NCBI RefSeq assembly: GCF_003265705.1
Contig: NW_020312785.1
Location: forward strand, 22,234,028 to 22,298,027
Direction of reading: 5' to 3'
From: Callorhinus ursinus
Lineage: Eukaryota > Chordata > Mammalia > Carnivora > Otariidae
DNA: 64,000 bases
Below, one piece after another: positions 11,498-21,614 of the stretch (its first letter is position 1; every line of letters begins with the position of its first letter). Under the pieces are notes generated by a model. That model was not told the origin of the DNA and made no database searches. It worked only from the letters and a program-made list of their open reading frames with translations. Position numbers and translations under genes: made by a program.

Positions 11498-11521
11498 AAG
11501 ATCGATTTAAAAATCGATCTT
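11498..11521. repeat. Perfect 11-bp inverted repeat, 2-nt spacer
   Basis: AAGATCGATTT and AAATCGATCTT are exact reverse complements separated by AA, followed by an A run. Two ATCGAT palindromes lie in the arms. It could be a cruciform site or a chance palindrome; the A run means an RNA terminator-like hairpin reading would be meaningless here. Confidence 0.9.
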
Positions 11522-11638
11522 AAAAAAAAAATAAAAGTTGCATATCTATATTTATGCATCAGGATTTGGTGCTAAGAATTTGGTGCTAAGTCGAGGATGG
11601 TATTTTATGTATCTAAAAATGTATTGAGACGTGGATAT

Positions 11639-11700
11639 TTTTCAGTTAATTATCTGAATTACTGATTTTCAATTTTCAGTTAACTATCTGAATTACTGAT
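11639..11700. repeat. Short direct duplication, period 34
   Basis: A 28-base segment beginning TTTTCAGTTAA and ending TCTGAATTACTGAT occurs twice (11639-11666 and 11673-11700) with one difference. A smaller duplication, ATTTGGTGCTAAG, lies about 70 bases upstream. Both look like replication-slippage duplications. Confidence 0.9.
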
Positions 11701-11824
11701 AACTGTCTTGGATTCACATTGCAGTTAGAGAAGTAACTGAAGGACTTGATAAAGGACATTTTGAAAATCTAGAATTCCTACTTGAGACGTGAAAATACAT
11801 CTCATAATTCAATAGATAGATGGA

Positions 11825-11850
11825 TACACACACACACACACACACACACA
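11825..11850. repeat. (AC)n microsatellite
   Basis: About thirteen uninterrupted AC units. Confidence 0.97.
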
Positions 11851-11892
11851 GCAACCAACCAACATAGATAATTGACTTTGAGAACGTGTTTT

Positions 11893-12085
11893 ATTTTTAA
11901 GATTTTATTTATTTATTTGTCAGAGAGAGAGAGCAAGTGAGAGAACACAAGCAGGGGGAGTTGGAGAGGGAGAAGCAGGCTTCCCGCTGAGCAGGGAGCC
12001 TGATGTAGGACTTGATCCCAGGACCCTGGGATTATGACCTGAGCCGAAGGCAGATGCTTAACTGACTGAGCCACCCAGGTGTCCC
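11893..12085 (-). mobile_element. CAN SINE, antisense
   Basis: The antisense tail AAGATTTTATTTATTTATTT, a GA-rich middle and the head complement GACTGAGCCACCCAGGTGTC are all present. No convincing target duplication was found. It lies upstream of another antisense SINE across a tetranucleotide repeat. Confidence 0.95.
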
Positions 12086-12115
12086 ACTTGGTTTGTCTTG
12101 AAGACAAAAATTTTT

Positions 12116-12122
12116 ATCTATC

Positions 12123-12169
<47 letters not shown>

Positions 12170-12180
12170 ATCTATCTATC
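12116..12180. repeat. (ATCT)n tetranucleotide microsatellite in a SINE tail
   Basis: About sixteen ATCT units with two interruptions lie between the target duplication and the AAAGATTTATTTATTTT tail start of the neighbouring antisense SINE. Their position equals that SINE's 3' A tail, so the array probably grew from it. Confidence 0.95.
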
Positions 12181-12381
12181 TTAAAAGATTTATTTATTTT
12201 AGAGAGAGAAAGTATGCACACATGAGTGGGGGAGGGGCATAGAGAGAGAGAGAGAATCTCAAGCAGACTCCCCATTGAGTGTGGAGCCTGTCATGGGGCT
12301 CAATCCAAACACCCTGAAATCATGACCTGAACCAAAAATCAAGAGTCAGATGCTTAACCAACTAAGCTTCCTAGGTGTCCC
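12181..12381 (-). mobile_element. Older CAN SINE, antisense, with target duplication
   Basis: It has the SINE order with many substitutions (head complement CTAAGCTTCCTAGGTGTCCC). The flanking TGAAGACAAAATTTT-type repeats at 12099-12115 and 12382-12396 bracket the SINE and the tetranucleotide array together, so the array belongs to this element. Confidence 0.92.
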
Positions 12382-12396
12382 TGAAGACAAAATTTT

Positions 12397-14244
12397 AGAC
12401 ACAGCTCTGAGGAGACATTGTATGTGATGAGGCAATTTTTATAAACTTGAAGTCAAAACTAAATTTTCTGCTGTTCAAATCTATTATATGTCAAAACCTT
12501 TTCAGGTAAACTTCAGGCAGAATGTTAGCATCTCATAATGCCAGATCACTGAGGAATTTGAGTGTATGCAGAGAACCTGCCAAAATATAAAGAGTATGTT
12601 GTCTGAATAATCATTAATATTGTGTCTAAAGATTTGTGTTTCCCCTGTTTCTCTCCCTAGCAGAGTTGCTCTGCACTTGCAGTTGTAAGAGCCATTAGTG
12701 AAGAAATAGAACACTTAAAAAAAGTGGTATATAAAGCAAGTATCTTCAGGGTTTTTTTTTTCATGCATCCATTCTTTATCTTAGTTTACCCCTGTTTTAT
12801 TAATTCTTTTCCCCCATACTAACAGTATTGAAATTATGATTCTTAGCCACATAACAACATAATAAAGTTTTATAGTATAAATTGCCGAAAAAAATATTGG
12901 TGCAAGAGTTTGCCAGGGCCACAGTTTGGTATACAATACGATATAAAATATGACCTAAAAGCTATTTTCTCCTAATTTTTCTCTAGATGAAATACCAGAA
13001 GTGATATAGTATTTGAAAGTGTTGTTTTAAATTGCTCTTGTTCTTTGGGAATTTCACCTCTGTCTACAGGAAGTTATTAAAGTAGACTGAAGCATGTGTT
13101 TCCTAAAGGATAGTATCTAGTTGTTTTTTCCTTTGTATATGGTGCAGTGGAGATACTGTATGAGTTGTGCAAACATACCCATGCACTACTGATACATTAT
13201 ATAATTTGAATCATTTCACAATCAAAAAGAGTTTGTGAAATCCCTAGACATTCTATATAAAAGTTGTGTATGCTCCTCAGGTTCACTCTCTCCATACATT
13301 TTAATTGTATCCATGTTTTTTGAGGTGTGTTCCTTTGTGTCAGTTGCTAACAGATTGCAAAACAAAAACACGAACAAAAACAAAAAAAACCCCGGTATCC
13401 ATAACATAGCATTTTTCACTTTTTTTTTCATTATCACCCCTGAAAGGAGTTTTTTTCAACAATTTTTCCTAATTGTTATCCCTATAAAATTTTAGTACTA
13501 CAGATAAACTCTATATCTGCTTATGTACTGTATGTATAGCTGTGCCATTATATGTAAAAAAAAAAAAATCCAATTTTTGCCTCCTCCCACCCCAGAAATC
13601 TACGTTTGCCTGTTGGGGTTGATATCTTCCCCATTCAGAATGCATGCTATGTCAACTATAGTTAGGACACATTCTCATGTATAGGGATATTTTTTTTTGT
13701 CCTTCTGTATTATCTTTCCTGACCTCCACCTAGAAATGCTTCAGTAATTATACAATTCAAGGGAATGAAGTTTTTGTTCATTTCAGAAAGAACATGGAGG
13801 ATAGGAAGAGATGAGAATAAATTAGCCTCTTCTAAGCAGAGCTTAGGTTTTGGTTCTCATAATTGACATATTTAGAGTTAATATTTGCTCCGTGAGTGAA
13901 GGACTATGTAAATCCATGGAAAAGTCTGTGCAGATGGACTGACGTTGCCTGTCCTAATCAATTCCAGTAGCTCTGGTAGGCTCCCAAATGTTAATGGTTA
14001 TTTGAGCGTCCTATATCCAAACTCAACTCTAGCCTTCCTATGTAAGAGACATGTAACTAATGTCTCTCCAAATCCTGTAAATAAACACATGTTCAGGGGT
14101 TATATCCTGGGCTGAAGAATAGTTTTACTAGGAAATAAATATAATGCAAAAACACACATACTGATTTTACAAATTATGCTAATTTATGTAAGATTGTTGA
14201 TATGTGAATGATTAGAGTTTATGAATTATTGTTATATATGTTAA
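12397..14244. other. Unassigned AT-rich non-coding DNA
   Basis: Short overlapping frames on both strands (for example 13222-13495) include a low-complexity AAAAAC run and show no domain. I see no gene and no repeat I can name. Confidence 0.55.
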
Positions 14245-14380
14245 ATATTTACAAGAAGCCAAGTACAATGCTATGAACTTTATATAGATTCTCTAATTTT
14301 ATCCTCACAAGCCTATAGAATAGATACTTGTATTATACCTATTTTATATGTAAGTAAAATAATATCCAGACTGCATTTTA
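14245..14380 (-). repeat. MIR SINE remnant, antisense
   Basis: The segment around GCTATGAACTTTATATAGAT, TTTTATCCTCACAAGCCTAT and TTATACCTATTTTATATGTA follows the antisense MIR order 'ctttacatgtattaactcatttaatcctcacaac ... cccattttacag'. It is strongly diverged. Confidence 0.7.
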
Positions 14381-14976
14381 AAGACTGGTTTTAATAGCTA
14401 ATTTTATCAATGGCTATAATGTGAGATTATGAAGCGTTGACTAATTTGTGTTTAATTTTTTTATAATTTGAAAAAAATATATATATATAAAAGTGTCTTT
14501 CCACCTTTACTGTTGTGGAGATGTTAGCAATAAGTACAAGAACAAAATAGCCACCAGGACTAAAAAAGACAAACAAGAAACATGACTTAAACTCAGAACT
14601 TCAGAATGGGCTGTTTTGAAACTAACAACTGTCATAATCATAATCGTGATAACACCTGGCATTAACTACTTACTAAATCATCATCACCTTCACAACAGCA
14701 CTTTTATTTTACTGAGGAGGAGACAGAAGGTCAGAGATGCTAATCATATTTTGGAGACTCTAGACCCCGATATTTTATTAGTGATGTTCTTGATCATTTT
14801 TTGGTGTGAGAGGTATGAAGGATAATTAAATAGTGCTCTCTGAAAACTGAAAATGTCCTACGCACAGATTTATCACAATATAAAATGAGTAGTGCTTCAT
14901 TTATTTTTAACTGCTAAAATTTTCAGAGCGGTATATATTTTCTGGATATGACTGCCCTGAACACAGTTCTTTGAGG

Positions 14977-15011
14977 TTTAATAAAATGTACCTTTTTAAT
15001 AAAATGTACCT
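14977..15011. repeat. 18-base-period tandem duplication
   Basis: TTTAATAAAATGTACCT occurs twice, at 14977-14993 and 14995-15011, a simple local duplication. Confidence 0.92.
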
Positions 15012-15041
15012 AATGACAGCATTGCCTGTACTGGAAACATT

Positions 15042-15225
15042 ATGCAAATGTATTGCAATGAAGTCTATGAGTTTAGTTAAGCTTGAGAAAAAGTTTGTAA
15101 TTAACAAATTAGCATTTGAAAAAGACGTTTTGAATATGTATAGTAGGAAATTCTGCTTAACTTGTGGGGTGTGTTCATAATGATTACTTCAAAATTCATG
15201 CATATGCATTTTTTAACATGCAAAT
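15042..15225. promoter_or_regulatory. POU/octamer motif cluster including a MORE-type palindrome
   Basis: Three POU-type sites fall in under 190 bases: the exact octamer ATGCAAAT at 15042-15049, the exact 12-bp palindrome ATGCATATGCAT at 15198-15209, and a second exact octamer at 15218-15225, eight bases after the palindrome. ATGCATATGCAT is the established MORE element, bound by POU-domain (Oct) homodimers. The surrounding DNA shows no recognised repeat. A role as an enhancer is inference. Confidence 0.45.
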
Positions 15226-16639
15226 ATTTGAAACCTTAGTGGACTAGTCCAGATCCAGCTCATTTGTTTTTTCCAGTTAAATGACTAAAATTATAAGTAA
15301 AGCATCATGAATACATATACTAACATGTGGAATTGTCTTTGCTCTCTTTTTAATTTGGTATTTTCTTAAATATTAAGAACACAAAGTTAAATACATTCTA
15401 TTTATTATGACTTCAAAGTAGAAGAAAATAATAATATTAAGAATAAACAGTCTTGGTATCTGTTTTTTCCTCCCAAGTATATGTTATGAACTAGAATATT
15501 GTGGTTAGGGCTTAGTTTGTTCTGTATGTTACATTGTGCTTTTGGGGTTTGTTTGGATTTTGGTGTCTCACACACAAACACACACAGATATTCAATTATT
15601 AATGGAGAGTGAAAAAAATACCCAATGGCTACTTTTTAAAAAACTGCCCTATATATTTGCTTCAATGTAAATTAAAGGACGTTTTCTTAACTATTTCTTT
15701 AAGTTGCTCATGCCCTTCCTCTGTTGAAGGAACTCACTAATTCTTGGTTAACTATCAGATATGATCTCAAATCTCTAGCACTGAAGGCTATTCTACAATA
15801 CAAAGCATCTTTCTCACTGCTCATCAGAAGTTCCATACTCATCTAGTCTCTAGATTAATTTTATGTTTCCAACAAATGCATGATCATTGAACTTTTCCCT
15901 GCCACCACCCGGAAGTTTAGATAAACAACTCTTCTGCCAAGAAATTTTACTCAACTTAAGTCACGATGGTATTTTTCCACTGCTGAATCTCTACAATATT
16001 TGTAGTTGGTTCATTACGTACCCTACACAACAGATATGTAACCAGTTATAATAGGTAATTTAAATCTATAGTAGATAAATATGTGAAGGCTTTGCCTTTC
16101 CAGCTAGAGCAGAGAAATCATGTCCTATGTTGGCTCAATCAACCTCTAAATTCCAGTAGGCAACTAAGAACAGGTCTGGCTTGACTTGGCCTACTGAGAG
16201 GATGGGCACTTTTTTCTCATGAACTCTTACAATCTTTGCTCCATCTTGTAATAAAAAGGAATAATTAGTGCTATAAATCCATAAAACGAGTCAAATATTT
16301 TTTCCACACTAGTTTGATCATAGTCCTACACTAGAAAATAAGATAACTAAGCAGTCTCATGAAGCTCCTACAAACAATATACTTCCATATGCTTTAAGTT
16401 CTATTTGCTTTTTAAGTTTATTGTGACTCTGTGGTAATATTTGATGTTTCATTCTGACTAGAAAAAATTGATGTGGTTTTTCTTCTTTTCGGTGTTTTCA
16501 CCTCTTTTTCAGTTTATTGATAATATCTATCTAACCCCAGACACTCTTTTGTATAGTGATGACATAAAACCAGTCAAAATCTACATTGAGAAAGCATAAC
16601 TAAGAATTAAAGTGAAGCAGTGCCTGACACTAGGTCCAA

Positions 16640-16830
16640 GGACTAGGCGAGTGACATTTGAGCAGAGTAGAAACCGAGGAATGAGAAGTATTCCAGGTAT
16701 AGGGAACAGAATAGGCAAAGACATGAAATAACAAATGCTTCTGTCGAAATCAAGTGGAATATAAAGATGGCTGGATTATCAGGTGTCAGGTTAGAAAGGG
16801 CATTATGGATGATGCTTACACTTTCCAATA
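16640..16830 (+). repeat. Old dispersed mammalian repeat, family not assigned
   Basis: The order 'gtgacatttgagcag', 'tattccaggtatagggaaca', 'ataggcaaagacatg' and 'gaaagggcattatgga' matches a widespread mammalian repeat containing a 'cattccaggcagagggaaca ... gtgcaaaggcc' core. Other pieces of the same family occur elsewhere in this window. I cannot name the family without a library search. Confidence 0.5.
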
Positions 16831-17274
16831 TAACCTACTAGAAAAAGCATCCATTCCGTGGTTGCATATTAAACCCTAGCAAAAGATGCTTCAATTTTCC
16901 ATTTTCTTATGAGCATGACAACTGACAGTGGATGAGTCTACCTGCACTCTGTCTTCAGTTGTCCAGATCAGATTTGCTGTTTACTTAAGTTTTATTTTCT
17001 GAGAAATTTTCAGGGAACTTTGTTCTGTTAAAACCAGACTTCGACTTTCTAAAAAATTATATTTTTTATAAAAACAAAAAAGCAAACAGTATCGTCTAGA
17101 CAGTTTTAGCACAAATATTTTCTGACTTCAATATAGCAAGTCTCCGGTTAGACAATAACTCTTCTAAGTCTCTATATTAAGATTTTAGTTTGTATTAAAA
17201 ATAAGTAAAAAGAAAGAAAAAGAGTACTAGAAATATACTTAAAAGTGAATATATTTTAGAAGCTTTTATTTTTT

Positions 17275-17460
17275 TATTTTTTTCGAGATTTTATTTATTT
17301 ATCTGACACAGAGAGAGAGACGGAGAGAGAGGGAACATGAGCAGGGGGAGTGAGAGAGGGAGAAGCAGGCTTCCTGCCCAGCAGGGAGCCTGATGCGGGT
17401 CCTGGGATCATGACCTGAGCCTAAGGCAGACGCCTAACGACTGAGCCACCCAGATGCCCT
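17275..17460 (-). mobile_element. CAN SINE, antisense
   Basis: It is full length in layout, from GAGATTTTATTTATTTATCT to the head complement GACTGAGCCACCCAGATGCC, with a small deletion in the middle. AAGCTTTTA at 17260-17268 and 17464-17472 is the likely target duplication. The next SINE begins 26 bases downstream in the opposite orientation. Confidence 0.94.
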
Positions 17461-17486
17461 TACAAGCTTTTAAAATCAACCATTGT

Positions 17487-17656
17487 AGGGGTGCTTGGGT
17501 GGCTCAGTCATTGGACGTCTGCCTTCGGCTCAGGTCATGATCCTAGGGTCCCTGCTCAGCCGGAAGCCTGCTTCTCCCTCTCCCACCCCCCCTGCTTGTG
17601 TTCCCTCTTTCGCTGTGTCTCTCTCTGTCAAATAAAATCTTAAAAAAAAAAAAAAA
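17487..17656 (+). mobile_element. CAN SINE with internal deletion
   Basis: The head GGGGTGCTTGGGTGGCTCAG is followed by a box region that jumps from CATGATCCTAGGGTCC directly to CTGCTCAGCCGG, dropping about 30 bases between two short GG-TCC-CTG matches. The TC-rich middle and AAATAAAATCTT plus poly(A) tail follow. Its target duplication lies beyond an extra downstream segment. Confidence 0.94.
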
Positions 17657-17704
17657 ATCTTATGGTTTGCCTCCCTCTTTCTTTTAAAATAAATAAATAA
17701 GAAT
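17657..17704 (+). other. Possible SINE 3'-transduced segment
   Basis: After the SINE poly(A) there are about 48 bases (TCTTATGGTTTGCCTCCCTC and an AAATAAATAAATAAG tail) before the second copy of the target sequence. The first part resembles antisense carnivoran L1 3' UTR. AAATCAACCATT (17473-17484) and AAATTCAACCATT (17705-17717) bracket the SINE and this segment together, as expected if read-through RNA was copied. Confidence 0.45.
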
Positions 17705-17717
17705 AAATTCAACCATT

Positions 17718-18289
17718 TAGTTCATTAGTGTAGTGTTTTGCCCCTCTTTTTATGACTGAATTTCTTTTTTAATAACTAAATTAACATGAAAATATAATTT
17801 TTATATAATTTATATGTATGTATAGACTATGGTATAGTGTTGGATGACAGCTAACCGGCATTATAGATACTATTTGTGCAGGTCTCCAGAACGACAAGAT
17901 TTACAGTTCCTTCAGAAACTTTATTTTTTTGGTCTTCAGCATTTACTGAATTATTACTATAATTCCATAATTATTACTATAAATGACATATTCTAATATA
18001 CAAATTCAACTTTAATGATGAGGACATATTTCTCTATATAAAGCAGAAGCACAAATTTTGTATTCAAGGTTAAAACAAACAAATGTGCTCTTCACAAAGC
18101 TATCCACACCATCCATGCCTTATGAAATGTAAGTTCAGTGTGAGACAACTTAATTCTCAATGTACTTAGCAAAATACAGTAAGTATATCTACACGAAAAA
18201 GGTCATAAATTAAACAAGCTCTAATACATTTTATTTTAAGCATAATTTAATCTGAGTCACCGTTAGGCTCAAAGCATAATAGAATAATC
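17718..18289. other. Unassigned AT-rich non-coding DNA
   Basis: I see no gene, repeat family or notable motif in this interval. Confidence 0.5.
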
Positions 18290-18302
18290 AGAAAAATTGA
18301 GG

Positions 18303-18502
18303 GGGGGCGCCTAGGTGGCTCAGTCCGTTAAGCGTCTGCCTTTGGCTCAGGTCATGATCCCAGGGTCCTGGGATGGAGCCCCGCATCAGGCTCCCCACTC
18401 TGCAGGAAGCCTGCTTCTCCCTCTCCCACTCCCCCTGCTTGTGTTCCCTCTCTCGCTGTGTCTCGCTCTGTCAAATAAATAAATAAAATCTTTAAAAAAA
18501 AA
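18303..18502 (+). mobile_element. CAN SINE, full length, near consensus
   Basis: The head GGGGCGCCTAGGTGGCTCAG, all middle blocks and AAATAAATAAATAAAATCTT are present. AGAAAAATTGAGG (from 18290) and AGAAAAATTGGAGG (from 18503) are the target copies. It is among the least diverged copies here. Confidence 0.96.
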
Positions 18503-18512
18503 AGAAAAATTG

Positions 18513-19178
18513 GAGGTCCAATTAATTTATAAATCTGCTATTGAATTATTATTTAACTAGAGTGAATGCAGTACTAACACATGAAGAGAAGTTTTGCATC
18601 TGAAATGAAACATAATAAATATCTGATTTGGGGACTTTTCCATTAAACAATTGATGTTAGTGTAAAAAGCTTTCTTTCCTTATTATTATTATTTTTTTTT
18701 TACTCTAGTTGCTGTTATAATCTTGAGAATACAAATGACAGTCATGGCCAATTGAAATATTTTCTTTACAACATTTTTTTTCTTTTTAAAGCATTATTAA
18801 TATAACCTAGAGTATATGTTAATATTTTCATCATTCTTCGGTGAGTTTATTTGGTCTGCATCTGGAACTACCCAGAAAACATGTATAATATATGTATCTA
18901 AAAGGGAAATAAAAATGCATGAAAATATCTAATTGTGTATACTGTTAAGCTAGAGAATAAAAGATGATGACCCCTTTTTACCATCCAGCCGAGCGTGAAA
19001 GAGCAAGAGATTTAAAACTTCATTAATTGCTCTCACACGACGTTAGAGGCCACCTGCACTTGAAAGAATTTACATTGGAGCAGATGGATTGCTGAATGTG
19101 ATATCAAAGATTTTCAGAATGTTTGTTTTAAAAATAAACTGGATTCTAAGACAAGGGCAAGCAAAGCATACAATTTAT
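18513..19178. other. Unassigned DNA with a conserved-looking core
   Basis: The stretch from about 18965 to 19100 has several CpGs retained in an AT-rich context (AGCCGAGCGTGAAAG, CACACGACGTTAGAG) and the homeodomain-type core CATTAATTGC. It has no repeat similarity. This is suggestive of a conserved non-coding element but cannot be tested without alignment. Confidence 0.35.
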
Positions 19179-19196
19179 AAAAGTGGCAGGGCTTTT

Positions 19197-19594
19197 GGGA
19201 GGGATGGGCTGGCTGGGTGATAGACACTGGGGAGGGTATGTGCTACGGTGAGCGCTGTGAATTGCGTAAGACTGATGAATCACAGACCTGTACCTCTGAA
19301 ACAAATAATACATTATATGTTAAAAAAATAAAAAAATATAGCAGGAAAGGGAAAAATGAAGGGGGGAAGTCAGAGGGGGAGACGAACCATGAGAGACTAT
19401 GAACTCTGAGAAACAAACTGTGGGTTAGAGAGGAGGGGGTGGGGGGATGGGTTAGCCTGGTGATGGGTATTAAAGAGGGCACTTATTGAATGGAGCACTG
19501 GGTGTTAAACAATGAATCATGGAACACTACATCAAAAACTAATGATGTACTGTATGGTGACTAACATAATATAATAAAATAAAAAAATGCAAAA
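19197..19594 (+). mobile_element. 5'-truncated carnivoran LINE-1 3' end with target duplication
   Basis: The segment contains two related 3' UTR units. The first carries GTATGTGCTACGGTGAGCGC and ends with ATACATTATATGTTAAAAAA; the second carries GACGAACCATGAGAGACTAT, ATGGAGCACTGGGTGTTAAA and CATCAAAAACTAATGATGTA, then an A-rich tail. Exact 18-base copies of AAAAGTGGCAGGGCTTTT (19179-19196 and 19595-19612) flank it. The target TTTAT/AAAAG fits the L1 endonuclease preference TT/AAAA. Non-coding. Confidence 0.95.
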
Positions 19595-19612
19595 AAAAGT
19601 GGCAGGGCTTTT

Positions 19613-20204
19613 ATTCTTCACACTTGTTTTAGATGAGGAAGGCACATTTTTATCTCTAAAATAAAAATATACTCACCACTACTCCTTAAAATGATGAAAA
19701 TTGTGCCATTCAATTACATGATGATATATTCATACATTTTAATTTCGTTCTATGTATTTGGGTCTTTTGAACCTACCTGACTGGTTTTCTTTACTCACTC
19801 CCAGACCAATGAAATCCAGCCTTTGCCAGATATAAGAGTTTTCACAACTCTTGATTATTCAAGCTCTACAATAAAGATTGTTCCGTATATAAAATTAGTA
19901 AGGAAAGGTTAAGGTTAACTTTTTGTCAAGGAAGTTCATTTTCACTTACCTTTGATTCTGGCTTGTGCTGTGCGCACTTGCATTGATGGATTCAAATCAC
20001 CCACAATGGAATAGCTAGTTAGGATGGACTCGAGCTAACTAGATGCTTTTGCGTTCAGATATATTCTGCTTTACTTTTGCAACATGTTTTGATAGTTATG
20101 TTTGGCAAGTGTTTCTCCAGCTTCACCCGCAAAATTAAATTTTACTCAGAATTTGCATTGTAGTGTTTTCAGGTATTCTGTGAGCATTGATAGACTGAAT
20201 CAGC
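19613..20204. other. Unassigned non-coding DNA
   Basis: No gene or repeat recognised. ACTTTTTGTCAAGGAAGTTC and nearby sequence show no domain in any frame. Confidence 0.5.
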
Positions 20205-20410
20205 GAACTATAGCCAGTGGGCTGAATTTGACCCAGTGGCCGTTTTTGGAAATAAGGCCTTACTGTAACACAGCCATGCCCATTAATTTCCTTACTGTCT
20301 GTGGCTGCCTTTGGGCTATAGTGTGGGAGAACTAAATAGGCAAAACAAAGACAGTGTGGCCCACAAAACCTAAAATATTTACTATCTAGCTCTGTACTGG
20401 AGTTTACCAA
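20205..20410 (+). mobile_element. hAT-type (Charlie-like) non-autonomous DNA transposon remnant
   Basis: It contains AACACAGCCATGCCCATTAA, a CTGTCTGTGGCTGCCTTTGG block, GTGTGGCCCACAAAACCTAA and ATATTTACTATCTAGCTCTG in the order of a common mammalian MITE whose consensus ends in 'caggggtcggcaaac ... gtttgccgacccctg'. The exact MER name is not certain to me. Short frames here on both strands are by-products of the element. Confidence 0.75.
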
Positions 20411-20424
20411 ACTAGATAGAGTTG

Positions 20425-20610
20425 CTCACTCTGTGATCTTAGGCAAATTTTCTTAACCTCTCTGGGTGTTAGTTTTCTCAACTATTAAGTAGGGCTGATG
20501 ATAGTACCTTCTTCATAATGATTTTTATGATGATTAAGTGGGAGAATATAAGCATTTAGGAGAAGGTCTGACCTGTGGTAGGTGCAACATAAATGTTACC
20601 CAGCACTGGC
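20425..20610 (+). repeat. MIR SINE remnant
   Basis: The order ACTCTGTGATCTTAGGCAAA, TTAACCTCTCTGGGTGTTAG, TTTTCTCAACTATTAAGTAG, TGATAGTACCTTCTTCATAA, TAAGCATTTAGGAGAAGGTC is the MIR core and 3' part. Confidence 0.85.
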
Positions 20611-21079
20611 ATCACATTTTCTAAGGAATAATGATAGGTCATGGAAGCTGAGAAATGGGTTTTTCCATTTTCTTTATTCAGATAATAATGTAAATAATGT
20701 GGTTTTGTATTATAGCCACATGTCCTTTGAAGGTGGAAGCCTGGGTGTGAATGACAATTAACCCCTTGCTTTCTGTTTAAATAAAACCTTCAGTAAGTAA
20801 AGCAAACTCTCTAATCTTATCTGTAAAATAATAATGATAATAATAGAAGTGCTAATCATATCTCCCAATAGCTGGTATTATTGTATAGGGCAAATGAAAT
20901 AAGAAATATGTAGCAAGGTGAATTGTAAAGTGCAATACAAATCAAAGATTTTATGCCTAATTAACCTTTTCTCACTTCCATGCTTTACACTTGGGTTAAT
21001 GAATATGTGTAATTATTTAGCCAAAAGGACTAAAAAGGTTAACCCTTTTGTGTCAAGTGTTGCCATATGCATCAACATG
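20611..21079. other. Unassigned non-coding DNA
   Basis: The block around 20800-20900 (ATCTGTAAAATAATAATGAT) is weakly MIR-like. Otherwise nothing recognisable. Confidence 0.4.
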
Positions 21080-21400
21080 CATGAATCTGATAGTCATAAT
21101 GAGTGAAAGAGGCCAGACCCAGAAGAGCCTGTGTGATATGATTCCCTTTATTTAACATTGTGCAACTAGAAAACTAATCTTTGGTGATAGAGCAGAATAT
21201 TAGTAACCTTGGGTGTGCATGTATAGGGGAAGGGTATTCATGATAAAGACTTCTGGGAGACTGGTAATGTTACAGATCTTCATCTAGGGACAGGTTATGT
21301 GGATGTGTTCACTTTGTACAGCTTCATTGATTTGAACAGTTATGATTTGTGTACTTCACTTAGGTATTTATAATTGAGTTTAAAAAATGATTACAAGAAG
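21080..21400 (+). mobile_element. Old L1M 3' end
   Basis: GGCCAGACCCAGAAGAGCCT, TGTGATATGATTCCCTTTAT, GCAACTAGAAAACTAATCTT and the later TGTTACAGATCTTCATC region follow the L1M ORF2 end and 3' UTR order ('gaagccagacacaaaagagtacat ... gattccatttatat'). Strongly diverged and non-coding. Confidence 0.75.
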
Positions 21401-21574
21401 AAGTTTTTAAAAAGAAAGAAAAGGAAAGGAAATCAAATAACTGCTTTCAACAATCATGAAAAGAATAATCTTCTGCCATTGGATCCAGTCACCTCATTTC
21501 AGCACTTACACACTTACATGGACATTACTCTCCACAGCTCCATGCAGTCTACCAATTCAAGCGTGTGCGTGCAT

Positions 21575-21609
<35 letters not shown>
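21575..21609. repeat. (CA)n microsatellite
   Basis: About seventeen uninterrupted CA units follow a GTGTGCGTGCATG alternating purine-pyrimidine run, so the tract is Z-DNA-prone. Confidence 0.97.

Positions 21610-21614
<5 letters not shown>

Larger units (their letters stand above)
10566..11892. other. Unassigned AT-rich non-coding DNA
   Basis: No gene and no major repeat family recognised. It contains a perfect short palindrome, a 34-base-period duplication and a (CA)n tract, each listed separately. Confidence 0.55.
14381..17258. other. Mostly unassigned non-coding DNA
   Basis: It contains a weak antisense MIR-like piece around 14640-14760, a short tandem duplication and the POU motif cluster near 15.0-15.2 kb, and an old dispersed repeat near 16.7 kb. 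No gene is visible. Confidence 0.5.

Noticed and set aside
11498..11530. Hairpin plus A run resembling a rho-independent terminator
   Set aside because: Such terminators are bacterial, and the genome is mammalian; treated as a palindrome only.
12116..12180. Regular spacing suggestive of a CRISPR-like array
   Set aside because: It is a simple ATCT microsatellite with no spacers, located in a SINE tail.
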